Below, one piece after another: positions 9,065-20,600 of a DNA stretch of 64,000 nt. A model generated the notes under the pieces. That model was not told the origin of the DNA, searched no databases, and saw nothing but the letters and a program-made list of their open reading frames with translations. The translations under genes were made by a program, and so were the position numbers. Position 1 is the stretch's first letter; each line of letters opens with the position of its first letter. Source of the stretch: Paragorgia papillata. Lineage: Eukaryota; Cnidaria; Anthozoa; Scleralcyonacea; Coralliidae. The stretch lies in assembly GCA_035771165.1 (NCBI GenBank), contig JAWNZC010000348.1:1364001-1428000 (forward strand), in the 5' to 3' direction.

Positions 9065-12000
9065 TTATGCTTGTTTAAATCGCTCCGCTCTCATTTTTTT
9101 CCTCTCCTAAAACCCCAAAAAGAAAACAAATTACATGATTAAAATGAATTCTGTTGTAAACGGAGTCAGTATAACATTGAATGAATGAAAAACAATGAAT
9201 GAAAATATTCCCTTGTTTTGTCTAGAGCGTAAAAGGAATACCTCGCTATCTGTAGAAAGTCCACTTGTTGGAATACCAAACCTTTCTTTTCTCTTTTTAA
9301 TTCTTTCCTCCTCTGCTGTCTACAATATAAAGAAGAATTGCTTATTTTTTTCATCTGCAGGACACTTTTCCTTTACGGTCCACTATCCCTCTTGTAACCG
9401 CCCACGTCCACCCGTACCTGCAACTGCCCCCCTGTTAGTCATCATTTATCAACTCACCACTCTCCCTATACTGTACTGTTTTAAGATTGTTTATAATAGT
9501 TTTTAATAATACATTAAGGTCTATAATTAAAATAACTTTCCATTTCTTTAAAAAGCATTATGAATAATTTATGATTACCTTGGTTACATACGGTGATACT
9601 GCTCCAAACCGCTCTGCTCTTTTTGATAGCTTGTCTGGATCAACAGCATTCTAATATAGTAGAACATCAAGGTAAACTACTATAAAAACATACTTGCAAA
9701 GCATGACACAAAAAAGAATGAATGAAGAAGTAAAAACTGATCATATTTTAACAGTGGAAACATTACCTTAGTTGATTCTAAACTCAATTTCTGACTACTA
9801 CCAGTTTTATTCTTTTCACCAACTCCAAACCTAAATGATTTCCAAAATTAATATTAAAAACATTCCATTAATATAAATTAATAATTTTCATTGGATTAAC
9901 ACTATAATGATACAATATCTAAAGCAAAATAGACCACTTGGCGAGTACATGTTAGCACCTTTCAGCTCTGGCTTGCTTCTTTTGTTTCTCATTCAAAGGG
10001 ATTCCAAATCGTTCCTGTCTATCTGCCCTTCTCTAAATCAAAATAACAAAAATAAAATTGTATTTTGTATGTTAGTACAGGTATGATACTTTTAACTTCA
10101 TCGGTGTTTCAGTTTGTAACATTTTCTTATTTCCAAAGAGGCTTTTCAAAGACATGACTCAAACTTGCACAATCTCTCAAATGTCAGAAACTCTAAAAAT
10201 TGAGCCAGTGACTAGCCTGGGAATGAGTTATACTGTAGTTTATGTATTACGAAAACCGATGGTGCGCGGCATGGCCCAAAATAAACATGTCATGTTTTCC
10301 GCCAAAACATTAGGTAACGCATCCGTCTGCATTCCTTAGCCTTTGAAATTGACACCGTGAGATCACTGCAATATGATTGGTCCATTTGCTACTTTTGAAT
10401 TCTCCAGCCAAAAACGTTTAGGAATGCAGACGGATTCGTCCATGTTTTGGACAGAAATCATGACGTGTTTTTTTGGGACCATGCCGCGCATCATCGGTTT
10501 TGGTAAACTGTACCTCAGTTTCTGTTTTTGTTGAACCTAGTGCAACTTTCTTAGGTTCTTCAGCAGCTTTATCAGTCCTACATATAAAAAAGATTCAGAT
10601 TGTTGCTTTATTAAAAACTTAAAATACTAAGAAACTAGAAAACACAAAAGTTGTGCAAGAAAGCTAGCAAATACAGAGACCATAGTCATACTGTATCCAG
10701 CTTTATATATATATATATATATATACAGTATAGGTGCCAAACAAGAGTGTACTAATACTACTCAAATCAGTAGAGCGAGACATAGACGATGTTTTCATCG
10801 CTTCCGAAGCGACAGTTTCGTTAACCGCAGATCAATTTCAAAGCAATCACGAGGTGTATTCTTATGTACAACGTGATAGCTTGTTTACAAGTGTACAATT
10901 GGATGTTTATCACGTGGTACATGAGAATACACCTCGTGATTACTTTAATATTGATCCGCGGTTAATAAAACAGACACTTCGGAAGCGATAAAAAAATAAT
11001 CCATGTCTCACTCTACTGATTTGAGTAGTATCTTATTTTAGTTTTATCACACAATAATTATTGTAACAGCACCACGAGTTTCTGGCATTATCCATACATT
11101 ACAGTCTTGTACATTTTGCATTGTACAGTAACTTACAGATTTAGTTGAATCTTTACTGGTTTTACTACAGAAGGAGGAATATTCTCAGTTTGTATGTCAG
11201 CCTTGAGATAAAAAGGGGAACAAATAAAGTTATAAATGTTCAATGAACTAATTTTCTTTTTCTTATTAAAAAACCTCATCAGCTTAATTACCCAGTCTTG
11301 CACACACAAGGGTGCTATTTATTTATTTACTGATTATGACTGGCTATGACTAACAATATAGTTTTATAGGTAAGACTATGACTGATCAGGACTAGTTTTG
11401 GAACTATGATTAGGACAATAATAAGGATTAGTATAAATACACAGGTGATTATAGAAGATCAAGTGCGCTGATTGGTCGAGCTACTTCGGATTAATTCTCG
11501 ATAATCACCTACAGTGTTTATTCAAAATGGCCACCAGCCAAGTTGTCAATGCGACAGATGAGGAAATTAACAATTTTAAAGAAAATGTTGTTCCTAAAAG
11601 TACGAAAATGTGTATTTATACTAAAACAATTATTTGCCTCAGTGAATATCGGTGAATAATAACCTTGACTTCGTCTCGGTTAGTATACACTGATATTCAC
11701 CTCACCTTCGGTGAATAATTGTTGTAGGTGTAGTGAGTGTACTGTAGTCTTTGGACTATGACTATTATGATTAAGACTACTACTGTACAGTACTACAATT
11801 AGTGAACCTGCACAATCCAATGAGAATGAACGAATAACCTTAGTAACTCAACGACTCAGTCGTCCAGACTCGTACAGACTTGCTTTCCTATTGGCTACTG
11901 AGGTGGGTGATAATAACTTGTCGTTCCAACCAATAGGTTATCGAGTTTGTACGATGACTGACTGGTCATGGTCACCACAGGTTATCGCCCAGAAAATACA

Positions 12001-14220
12001 GTATTTAATCTGTAATACTCTTTGTAACAATGCTGTCATTGCACCTTTACACATGTATGTAAATTGTGTGGAAATAATTATGTTTATTTATAAGTTTTGA
12101 GCTTCGATTGATGGCCGGATAACATTTGATCATTGTGGTATTGTTTGACAATACAACCGCTATTGATTGACTATTGATTACATTCCGGCAACAGCCAATG
12201 AACATCTAAGATTTTGCTTGCCATATAATTAGCATAACTGCATATTCGTCCATTCTCGTTGGATTGTGCAGGTTCACTATTAGGACTATAGTCTTTGAAG
12301 TAATTACAGACAGTAAAATTGTGTACATGTGAAACTAAAAAAAATTACTTATACTAATTTTTCTTTAAAACTTGAAATTGGTACATACAGTACAGCATCC
12401 CATACATATGCATTTGATGTTTATCACAAAAGCTAACCTTCTCGTCTGATTGTTCATTTTTTGATTCTGGTCCACTGCTACCTTCTTGCTCATCAAATCT
12501 ATCTAATTCTTCACCAATTTCTTGATCAAATTCTGCACCAAGTTGTTCAATTTCACTGTCAAAAACACCTTCCACTTCAATCTCTTCTGTTTCATCGCCT
12601 ATAAATACATGTAATTACAAACCAAAAACATAAAAAGAACACCCAAAACAATGTGCAAGTTAAAATACTTATATAATTAATAAAAATAAATATCCAACTG
12701 TACCTTGTTTTAAGAAATAATCTTCTAACCTAGCAACTAAATCACTTTTATTGCCAGTGATGGTTAAACCCCTCTCAGAAAGTTCTTTCTTCAGTTCAAC
12801 TACCTACAATACACACAGTAGTAGTAAATTGTGAGTGTCATAATTAATATATTACTAAATTTTACACAGAATTTTGGGAACAGATGAATTGCTTTGCTCT
12901 TTAGTTTAACCCATTGCTGCCTACATAGGTAGTCTGAAGATTTTCCCTTTGATGAGTAAAGTCATCTGGCATTAGACAGAGTAAAACAGCAAAGGGGCCG
13001 TTTTGAGTCAGCTCAGATGGCAATGGGTTAAAATCAGTTATTCGTTAAATATCTGGTTACTTTCATTATCTGTCATGTGTACAGCCACTGACCACAAGTA
13101 GCACGTTACTTCTGGGGTACGAGGTTAGGTTACTTTTCCAGTTTGATTTTTTCAATGTTTTTGGTGTGCAATTTTTTACCAGTTGTTATCTTCCACACAC
13201 ACTTTGCAAAGAATGAAGTCTGGGCCACAGCCTTATTAACACGTTTGATACAGTATCAGTTTATAGTATAAAGTATGTATTTAAAACTATTTTATCAATC
13301 ATTGATTGCACACACCCAAGAAAATTTTAGACTAGATGGAGAAGAGTATTTTACTAGCAACTAAAACACTTGTAGAATCCATATTTCACTACATCCGGGA
13401 ACCAAGTGACGTATTTCTCGTATGTAACACTCGCGGGTGACATATTGACAAGTCAAAATTTACACCTTTCGCTGTAAAGTTTCAAATCAAGTAAATTTGA
13501 GTCAGTAATTCAGTTTTTCACAAAAAATGACGTATTCATATAAGCTGTTGTATTTTTCATTTGTATTTTCTAAAAGTTTTAGGTCAAGCAGTTGTAGTTT
13601 TTGCATTAAACTCAGTTTATCAAGATCACTTCCACGCATAATTTCATTGTCCATATAATAAATAGAACATTACACGGTTGCTCAAAGATATGGATTTTAT
13701 GTTCTCGTGACAAGAGCAATATATTGTCCTTGCCACTCGAACATAAAATCCATATCTTCTCACAACCATGAAATATACCCTTTATATGTATGTAAAATAT
13801 GTATGTAAAATATGTATGTAAAATATGGCATTATGCAGTCAAAATAAGCAAAATTACTTGCGCTTTGCAGTTTAATACTGCCAGGAATAAAATTACTAAA
13901 CTTATTTTATATCTAAAAATGCTAGAAGCGCGACCAGGATTAAACATATTAAGTTTGAAACGTTCTCTGGTCAAAGATATTTATTTCTAACAAGCTTTCG
14001 AAAGCTTGTTAGAAATAAATATGTTTGACCAGAGAACGTTTCAAACTTTAATTAATTATTTATATCGTTAATTGAAAGTAACTAAGGTACTAACCGTTCA
14101 GAGTATCTAAGTAAAACTACAATTGATCAATATTGTTCTACAAAATGGCTCTACGACCTACCGCCAACGTACCTTTAGATCTTTAAGATCTTTACCATGC
14201 ACGTGCATCTCATCCGCCAT
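9065..14220 (-). CDS. SARNP: SAP-domain ribonucleoprotein (Hcc-1/Tho1 family)
   Basis: Nuclear mRNA-export factor that works with the DEAD-box helicase UAP56/DDX39B in the TREX pathway. Nine exons on the minus strand, in coding order: 14173-14220, 12704-12803, 12438-12598, 11137-11201, 10514-10577, 9959-10032, 9767-9830, 9579-9650, 9065-9106. The total is 690 nt, 229 aa, against about 210 in human. All junctions are GT-AG and keep frame. Residues about 10-46 form the SAP motif (VVELKKELSERGLTITGNKS, then DLVARLEDYF), which binds DNA. An acidic E/D/Q-rich stretch follows in exon 3. The C-terminal half has repeated R-x-x-RFG motifs: RQERFGIP, ARAERFGVG, KRAERFGAV and the terminal RAERFKQA. These repeats are the family signature and in relatives contact the helicase. 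It is head-to-head with SNF8, and its first-exon start MADEMHVHG lies 227 bp from the SNF8 start. Several introns carry MITEs. Confidence 0.94.
10253..10503. repeat. MITE with AAAACCGATG ends, copy 1
   Basis: The left end AAAACCGATGGTGCGCGGCA pairs with TGCCGCGCATCATCGGTTTT at the right. Internal GAATGCAGACGG and TTTGAATTCTCCAGCC landmarks are shared with the reverse-oriented copy at 16992-17241. It ends about 10 bp from the SARNP exon at 10514. Confidence 0.9.
10751..11030. repeat. MITE with ATACTACTCAAATCAGTAGA ends
   Basis: The terminal inverted repeats are about 28 bp. Internal arms also pair: CAATCACGAGGTGTATTC with GAATACACCTCGTGATT, and ATCGCTTCCGAAG with CTTCGGAAGCGAT. It is preceded by a (TA)n run at 10707-10725. 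Confidence 0.9.
11450..11740 (+). pseudogene. Decayed repeat with a recombinase-like N-terminal fragment
   Basis: A short open frame from an ATG at 11527 reads MATSQVVNATDEEINNFKEN, then VVPKSTKM. It loses similarity after about 30 residues. The EEI-x-n-VPKSTK pattern resembles the N-terminal region of KIAA1958/Crypton-type tyrosine recombinase proteins, by recollection only. It is preceded by AGGTGATTATAG and a GATTGGTCGAGC motif, and followed by palindromic GTGAATATC repeats. No catalytic domain remains. Confidence 0.35.
11801..12278. repeat. MITE with AGTGAACCTGCACAATCCAA ends
   Basis: About 28-bp terminal inverted repeats bound this 478-bp element in a SARNP intron. A trinucleotide ATT flanks both sides and may be the target duplication. 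A piece reading GGTTATCGCCCAGAAAATAC, at about 11981-12000, matches the ends of the element at 39500-40117, so a second element may be inserted inside. Confidence 0.8.
12906..13031. mobile_element. piggyBac-type MITE, 126 bp, TTAA ends
   Basis: TTAACCCATTGCTGCC at the left pairs with GGCAATGGGTTAA at the right. The core GATGAGTAAAGTCATCTGGC/ATTAGACAGAGTAAAA is the family core seen at 5641-5765. It lies in the first SARNP intron. Confidence 0.85.
13686..13758. repeat. Small palindrome
   Basis: AAGATATGGATTTTATGTTC pairs with GAACATAAAATCCATATCTT around a 25-bp centre. It lies in the first SARNP intron. Confidence 0.75.
13951..14048. repeat. Near-perfect 98-bp palindrome
   Basis: AAGTTTGAAACGTTCTCTGG through AACAAGCTTTC is mirrored with almost no spacer around a central TTCGAA. 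It resembles the hairpin at 2944-3064 in its inner half. It is about 125 bp downstream of the first SARNP exon within the intron. Confidence 0.9.
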
Positions 14221-14447
14221 CTTGCAAAAAACCTTCTCTCCTCTCTCTAGGATTGCTTGGGGATAGCTAGGGATAAATTGTTTTGTTTGTTCTACGCACT
14301 ATAATGTCCCGCTTATCCCTTTCGTTCCCCTAACGTCCTGCAATATTCTGTAAAAGTTGAAACACTGACAATGCAATGACAAGAAACATTTTTGTATTAT
14401 TTAATAGTTGTAAAGTAAAATAGAAGAACTGAAGAAACATTACCAAC
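14221..14447. promoter_or_regulatory. Divergent SARNP/SNF8 promoter region
   Basis: Only 227 bp separate the two start codons, which read away from each other, so this stretch must hold both 5' UTRs and core promoters. It contains pyrimidine-rich TTCTCTCCTCTCTC next to SARNP. I see no clear TATA box. Shared control is inferred from spacing only. Confidence 0.7.
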
Positions 14448-17400
14448 ATGCGTCGTGGACCAGGAGGTATTGGGGCAATTAATAAACAAAAATTAGCGAA
14501 GGTACAGTTAAAATTGTATTTGTGAATGCAAAATATTATAGATATTAATATACATAGTAGATCAGTTATCAGTACATGTATTTTTGTTTGTATATTGACA
14601 ATACACTATATTTTTTATAAAAATTATGGGAGAATAACTGTTGTGTACTGGAAGACAGTTATAATTTTTTCCAACGTTTACTGTAGGCAAAGTATGAACA
14701 GAAAGGAAGTGCTATGGCCGATGCACAAATTTCTCAGGTACTGTAATTTTAAAATCATGGAAACAGGAAACATCAAGTTTGGTATTTTTTAAATTTACAA
14801 ATTATCACTTTTTTTAGGTAAGCCATATATACCGATTTAAACTACATTTACATAGTATTAGACAACTTTGGAACTATTCTTGAATTTGTTCAATTTTTGT
14901 CTTGTGCATTTACACAGGACACACCTAACCATGCTGTGCAAATTTGAGAACTTAAAAAAGCAGGTCTAGTTTTTTACATGCATGATTTCAAGTGTATGGT
15001 ACTGTGCAGTAAACACTTTACAATCAAAATGGAAATACCTTCCCACTTCCGCTTCTGTAGTTTGTTATATTTAATACTGTATTTCTGTAGTCACTACTGA
15101 AGTGTGAGGAAAATTTTTTGTTGAAAAATGTGAATAAAAAGTATAATTTAGCTTTCATGGGATTTAATCATAATGTAACGAATGTTTCTCTTAAATCAAG
15201 AATAAGTGACTTTTATCACCAGATTTTTCTCACATTTCTGTAGCAGCTACAGATACAGAAATACAGTAATACACAAAATTTTGTAAAAACACAGGAATGA
15301 ATAGTTATCATTTTTATACTGTACCTACAGTATGTATAGTGCCTGAACTAATATAATTACTGTAATATTGTAATTCTAGATGTCAAAGCAACTGGAATCA
15401 TTTAAAACTTATCTTGAAGATTTTGCATCAAAACACAAATCAGATATTAAAAAAGATGCTGAATTTCGGGGGCATTTTCAGCAAATGTGTGCAAGAATTG
15501 GAGTTGATCCATTGGCATGTATGTGTTTAATAACAAATTACAAACAAATTGTTTAACATTTAATTTTTTGAAAAGTTAGTTGAGTTATAATAATATGTTA
15601 ATTATTATGTACTTTTTGTGATTTTTCTACTTTTGTAGCAAGCAAAGGTTTCTGGGCTGAGATGTTGGGGGTTGGTGATTTTTATTATGAGGCAAGTAAA
15701 TATGTTTGTTTGTCTCAAATTTTACTTGCAGTACATCTGGAACTGGACTAAGTATATAATTTATATGAAACAGAAATAATATTGTTTCTCCAACAAGTTG
15801 CTAAGTTGAACTTAATTAAGGTGGCTTGACAGTCTAAATATTAAAAAAAATTTGCCCATAAAAGTTTTGCACAGCTGGTTGCATAGTTTATTGCATAGCT
15901 CTAGTGGTGGTCTTTTAAAAAGTTCTATTAGTATTGTTACAGTAGTGTTTGCATGCATCTAGAGAAATTTTGTTTGTGGCAAGTATCAGATTTTATGCAA
16001 ATTGGGTTTTCTGGATTTATTACAAATATGATTTCTTTACTTAGGTAAAGTTTGACAATATAAAACTTTTCAATAATTAAGACCACTATTAGAGCTATGC
16101 AGTGGACTAAAATGAAGCTCACGAGACTTATGCAAAATGATGTTTTATAGGAAACAATGCAATTTCTCATAACTTAGACTGTCCTAACATTGACGACCTT
16201 ACATGTAATTGATTAAATAACTTGCAATATATATAGGTGTACTCAGGTGGGGTGTATACAGTATTAAATTATATACTCTACATTATTTTTGCTTATAATT
16301 CAAGGATATATTATCAATGAAAGCAATTTTATTACTGATAACACTATACTAGTCTATAACCCATACAAAACTAGCAAAAATGGATTGAGTATGCATGTTC
16401 TCATGAGAATGATGTTGTTATGATTTTGGTCTGTTGAGGGTCATCACCTAACTATACTAAGAAGGATTCTGATTGGTTTAGATAACCTAACCCCAACAAA
16501 ACCCCTAATCTTCACCTAACCCTAATATGGATCGAAGCGAATTGATAAATAATTGACAATGTACTGATTGGTTACTTATAGCCAATCAGAAAACTCATTC
16601 ATATTACTGTAGGTAGGTCTTTACTGTCTGTTGATGACTAACTAAAGTCAAAAGAAATAAATCATTTTCACTCATTAATCTACTGTTTTCTTTCTTTTAG
16701 CTTGGTGTTCAAGCAATTGAAATTTGTATGGCAACTAGAACAAGAAATGGAGGTACTGACTACGAACTGTATGTTGCTTAGTACATGGTTATTTCAATCA
16801 TAACAACAGCTAATAAGTGCTTGATAAACAAATTTGAGGTTACACTGACAGCAAATGGTAGATATAAATGTCAATACATGTACATGTAGTAGCTTACATG
16901 TAATTATATATCAAGCCAACAGGAAAATAATGTCACAATATTGTTTGGTGGGGAAAAAAGTGTCACATATTTGGCAGGAAAATATTATGGCACCAAAACC
17001 AATGATGTGCGGCATTGGCCCAGCCCAAAAAAAAACCCCTCATGATTTCCACCCAAATTAAACATCAATGAAATCTGCCTGCATTCCTAAACCTTTTTGG
17101 CTGGAGAATTCAAAAGTAGCAAATGAACCAATCATATTTCAGTGATCTCACAGTATAAGGAATGCAGATGGATTTGTTAATGTTTTGGCAGAAAATATGA
17201 CATGTTTATTTTGGGCCATGCCACGGATCATTGGTTTTGGTAATAATAAAGACTTATTAACCTCATTTGCTCAGTCTGTACGGGAAAGTATTTGCCCTTG
17301 GTTTAATTATGATCACACAAACCTCACACCTTCGTCGCTTGTTCTGTAAGAAAACCTCAGGCAAATACTTTCCCGTACAGACCAGAAATTCCTTGCCTGA

Positions 17401-19967
17401 GTGGCTGAGCCGATCACTGCCGTGCCGACGCGGACACTACATATAAAACACTCTCATCAAATCATCCAGTTAACATTTAGAGAAAAGCAAAGAAAGGCCA
17501 TTCGTATCGTAACGCTTGAAGAACTTTGTAAAACATTTTGGCTTTTATTTAAATGACTCAAATCTACAAGACGCCATCTTCTACTAGTTTTAAAAGCGCA
17601 GTTTTTAGTTCACTTTGCGTTTTTTAATTTTAAGCACTTTTTATATCCTTACCTACTGCATCCGTAATCATTACGTACATCTTTAATTCTTATCTTTTTT
17701 CACATTATTCTTATCCTTGCGTATATTTTCACCCCTACCTTTCTGATGTGGGATTTTTAATGCAGGGCTTCTAGCTTTGGATGAACTTCATAGATTGTTA
17801 CTGAAAGGAGGTGGGAAGTCTAGACAAGATGTAACTGAGTAAGTATTTACTATCTATGTGATTGTAGACTCTTTAACCGACGTCTAAAATTAAGAATACA
17901 AACAAGAAGACTATAAATGAACCAGAGTCAGTCCAAAAGTGTGATGCCGTACCTATTGATTCTGCACGAACGAACGAACGAACGAACGAACGAACGAACG
18001 AACGAACGAACGAACGAACGAACGAACGAACGAACGAACGAACGAACGAACGAACGAACGAACGAACGAACGAACGAACGAAACTAACTAACTAACTAAC
18101 TAACTTGCAGGCAGAAAATAAAGCTGCCTGAAAGCTAGCTGTTCGCATGCTCTTAGGCACTGCAATTCAATTTGATAGTCTAGATGATAACATAAAATAT
18201 GACAGTGAGACGATTTGACGAAATCCATTCACAATTATCACTGTTACGCATGAAGACTGATTTGACGGAATTTAAGTTACCACAGATGTTAGTGAGGCCT
18301 TGTTTTCTCAGTAAGTAAGTTAAATATAAAACATGGCCATGGTGTATTTATTTAAATATTACTTTATTTAGATGTAGAAATATAGTGAATTTATCGTGGC
18401 GATTATTTGCATGATGACGTTCGATACGTCATGTGACTACAATTACCAGAATGCTTTGCCAGTATCCTAGTGCCAACATACAGGGGGTACTAACAAAGCA
18501 TTCTTGACAAATAATTAAAGGACTTGTCTTTTGTTTAAAATTTTGTTTAGGGATGATTTGGCTCGTTCAATAAAAAAACTTCATGCCTTAGGCAGCGGAT
18601 TTCAAGTCATTCCTGTTGGTCAGAATCGTATTGTTCAGTCAGTCCCCGGCGAACTTAATATGGATCATACAACAGTTCTTCAGTTAGCTCAGGTATATAG
18701 TTACTAGCATCTGATCACGTGTATGATAACTGTCCTTTTCTGAAACTACAGATAATATTGCAACCTCGTACCCAGGGTCTTATTTCCGCTCCCCGCCCAC
18801 CTGACAATCACAACGTGAAATACGACTAGAAGTACAGATATCTAGAATTCTGACGGCCACGTTTTTGACCAAATTGCTTATGACGAAGTGGTGATTGCAT
18901 CGTGGGACATGGGTCTGCTTTGGGGGACATGAACAAAGAATACGTTATCCCAAACTGTCCCACAATGCATTGTCAATCTTGTACCCGCCTCTCACAGGTC
19001 TCTAGCCCAATTTGGAAATAATTAAACGGAAAACTCGAAAAACACCATTTATTATATAGCATGGCTCGAAATGCAAAAGGAAAATGACTTCTTTAATAAG
19101 TGTTTAATAATGTAAGATGAAATTATTTTTATTTTTAGGACACCTCGTTTATCTCTATTTCTGTTCTTACAACGCGATTGGGATGGGAAAAGAACCGAGC
19201 ATTGCATGTCTTGGTAAGCTAACTTCTGACATCGTTTTATATTTTTCAATGACGAACTACAGTGCTTGGACGTAACAAATCTTCCGGAGGGGAGATTATT
19301 TTGTCAATTGTGTTTGCGGAAAAGCCTTTTGTCTCCTAATGGGTTACCTTTCTCTTTTTGCGGACAATTTATCTGTGCATGGTTTATTTATTTCATCACG
19401 AATGCTGCCTCTACGATACTGAACAACTAAACTCCGCCGTGTTATCGGAGACCCCCCTCGGGAATTTTTAAAAACCAAAAAGGGGGGGGGGATTCATTCT
19501 TTTCTTTGGTCCCGTTAATGGTCAGACTATTCCCCTTTTAGAAAAAACCCGCAATGCATTGTGTTTTCACTAAAAGGGGGAAGGTCTATTGCCATCACTT
19601 GTTTCCAGATATTGCCTTGAAGTTCCCGCACAACTTCGTACCCAGGGTCTTTTCTCGGTTCTCGCATGCTCGCTGGAAAACGAGGTTGAAAGTACCATAG
19701 ATTTATCATGACTGTGATTTTAATCCACATGATCGATTTTGGATATACAAGAGACATGACGTGAAGCCAAGTGCATATCTATATATCCCAAGTCAGAACG
19801 GACACAGATATTGTGTTCAAGTTTCATTATAAATAAGCTCTAGAATCAAATTGAGTTTTATTTTAACTTTTCAGGACCACATGGTGCAAGAAGGAATGAT
19901 TTGGATTGATGACCAGGACACAAAAGAACGATTATATTGGTTTCCTGGATTATTTAAAGACACGTAG
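14448..19967 (+). CDS. SNF8: ESCRT-II subunit SNF8 (VPS22/EAP30)
   Basis: Core subunit of ESCRT-II, which sorts ubiquitinated membrane proteins into multivesicular bodies on endosomes. Nine exons: 14448-14501, 14687-14737, 15380-15518, 15639-15691, 16701-16752, 17766-17838, 18551-18692, 19139-19213, 19875-19967. The total is 732 nt, 243 aa, close to the usual ~250-260. An in-frame TGA at 14430 supports the start. The N-terminal MRRGPGG and basic helix lead into a long helical stretch. Then come the conserved GFWAEMLGVGDFYYELGVQ block, two winged-helix domains (DELHRLLLKGGG, QVIPVGQNRIVQSVPGELNM, DHTTVLQLAQ) and a C-terminal W-rich end (WFPGLFKDT). All introns are GT-AG except that after exon 4, whose donor is GAG/GCAAGT, a GC-AG intron at a conserved YYE/LGV position. 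It is divergent from SARNP. No canonical AATAAA is evident close to the stop. Identification is firm. Confidence 0.97.
14738..15379. repeat. SNF8 intron 2 with a MITE-like segment
   Basis: The segment at about 15024-15275 has internal inversions (CTGTATTTCTGTAG against CAGAAATACAG). It shares AATGGAAATAC, CTTCTGTA and TACTGTATTTCTGT with the truncated copy at 63915-64000 at the window end. There is no other coding content. Confidence 0.6.
15838..16184. repeat. MITE family copy in SNF8 intron 4
   Basis: GACAGTCTAA at the left and TTAGACTGTC at the right bound the element. Internal landmarks (GAGAAATTTTGTTTGTGG, AGATTTTATGCAAATT, AGACCACTATTAGAGC) occur in the same order at 52124-52533 and, interrupted, at 20014-20675. 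Confidence 0.85.
16560..16635. repeat. Copy of the 5056-5179 element interior
   Basis: GGTTACTTATAGCCAATCAG, TCATATTA and GGTCTTTACTG match the interior of the fold-back at 5056-5179. Confidence 0.65.
16992..17241. repeat. MITE with ACCAAAACCAATGATG ends, copy 2
   Basis: Reverse-oriented relative of 10253-10503, with the same TTTTTGGCTGGAGAATTC and AATGCAGATGGAT landmarks. Ends pair as ACCAAAACCAATGATG and CATTGGTTTTGGT. Confidence 0.9.
17274..17382. repeat. Fold-back element, about 24-bp ends
   Basis: GTCTGTACGGGAAAGTATTT pairs with AAATACTTTCCCGTACAGAC at the other end. Confidence 0.85.
17966..18104. repeat. (GAAC)n microsatellite followed by (AACT)n
   Basis: About 29 uninterrupted copies of a CGAA-register tetranucleotide are followed by about six AACT copies. 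It lies in SNF8 intron 6. Confidence 0.97.
18765..18990. repeat. Diverged copies of the CAACCTCGTACCC element
   Basis: CAACCTCGTACCCAGGGTCT matches the ends of the intact element at 34077-34596; the other side has a degenerate TCTTGTACCC. Another end fragment, AACTTCGTACCCAGGGTCTT, is at about 19631-19650. Confidence 0.6.
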
Positions 19968-20170
19968 ATAGATGGTCAACAAGTTTTATTATAATTTCGA
20001 TAAGATCATAGGCAGTTCCTCACTCTAAATTATGAGAAATTATCTTTTTCCCTATAAAATGTTTCGGAGTACACTTCTATAAGATTCACTCTAATTGCAG
20101 ATTTTATGGTTTTCTGGATTTATTGAAAACACGATTTTTGCACTCAGATAAAGTTATATAAAGAATTGTT

Positions 20171-20600
20171 TTAATCCTTTACCCGGTAGGTTATCAGGAG
20201 GCCTCCACTTGTCGAGTATATCGTTACCCTGCGAGCAGAGCCTTCTTTTCCTTATTTCTTCGCTGAGAGAGAGGAAGAAAAGTAGGCTCTGCTGTATTTG
20301 TGTTTGGCTTCGTCCAAGATTTAGGATGGAGTAACCCGTTTAAGACCCGTTTAACCGGTTCTCGTTCTGTTTTCTGCTCTGATTGGGACTGGGTTCGAGA
20401 TTGTAACCAAGCAACTGACATGCATGCGCAATGGAAACCAGTCACGAATACAGCAGAGCCTACTTTTCTTCCTCTCTCTCAGCGAAGAAATAAGGAAAAG
20501 AAGGCTCTGCTCGCAGGGTAGTATATCGTCTGGCGTTAGACAGAGTAAAATATCTAAGTTGCCAAATGGCAACACTGTTGGGTAAAGCCTAAAGGGTTAA
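20171..20600. mobile_element. 125-bp piggyBac-type MITE carrying a second insertion
   Basis: TTAATCCTTTACCC at the left pairs with TAAAGGGTTAA at the right. Removing the 296-bp element and one 9-bp duplication leaves 125 bp. This restores the family core CGAGTATATCGTCTGGCGTT followed by AGACAGAGTAAAA, the same length as the intact copies. Confidence 0.85.
20225..20520. mobile_element. MULE-like MITE with 9-bp target duplication
   Basis: A 296-bp element begins TACCCTGCGAGCAGAGCC and ends with its inverse GGCTCTGCTCGCAGGGTA. The arms are nearly perfect over about 70 bp, covering CTTTTCCTTATTTCTTCGCT. The 9-bp sequence GTATATCGT flanks it on both sides (20216-20224 and 20521-20529). Nine-bp duplications are typical of Mutator-like elements, but there is no transposase to confirm this. 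Confidence 0.88.

Noticed and set aside
10253..10503. CRISPR-like or other direct-repeat array in the SARNP introns
   Set aside because: The repeats are inverted ends of MITEs in a eukaryotic genome; there is no regular repeat-spacer structure.
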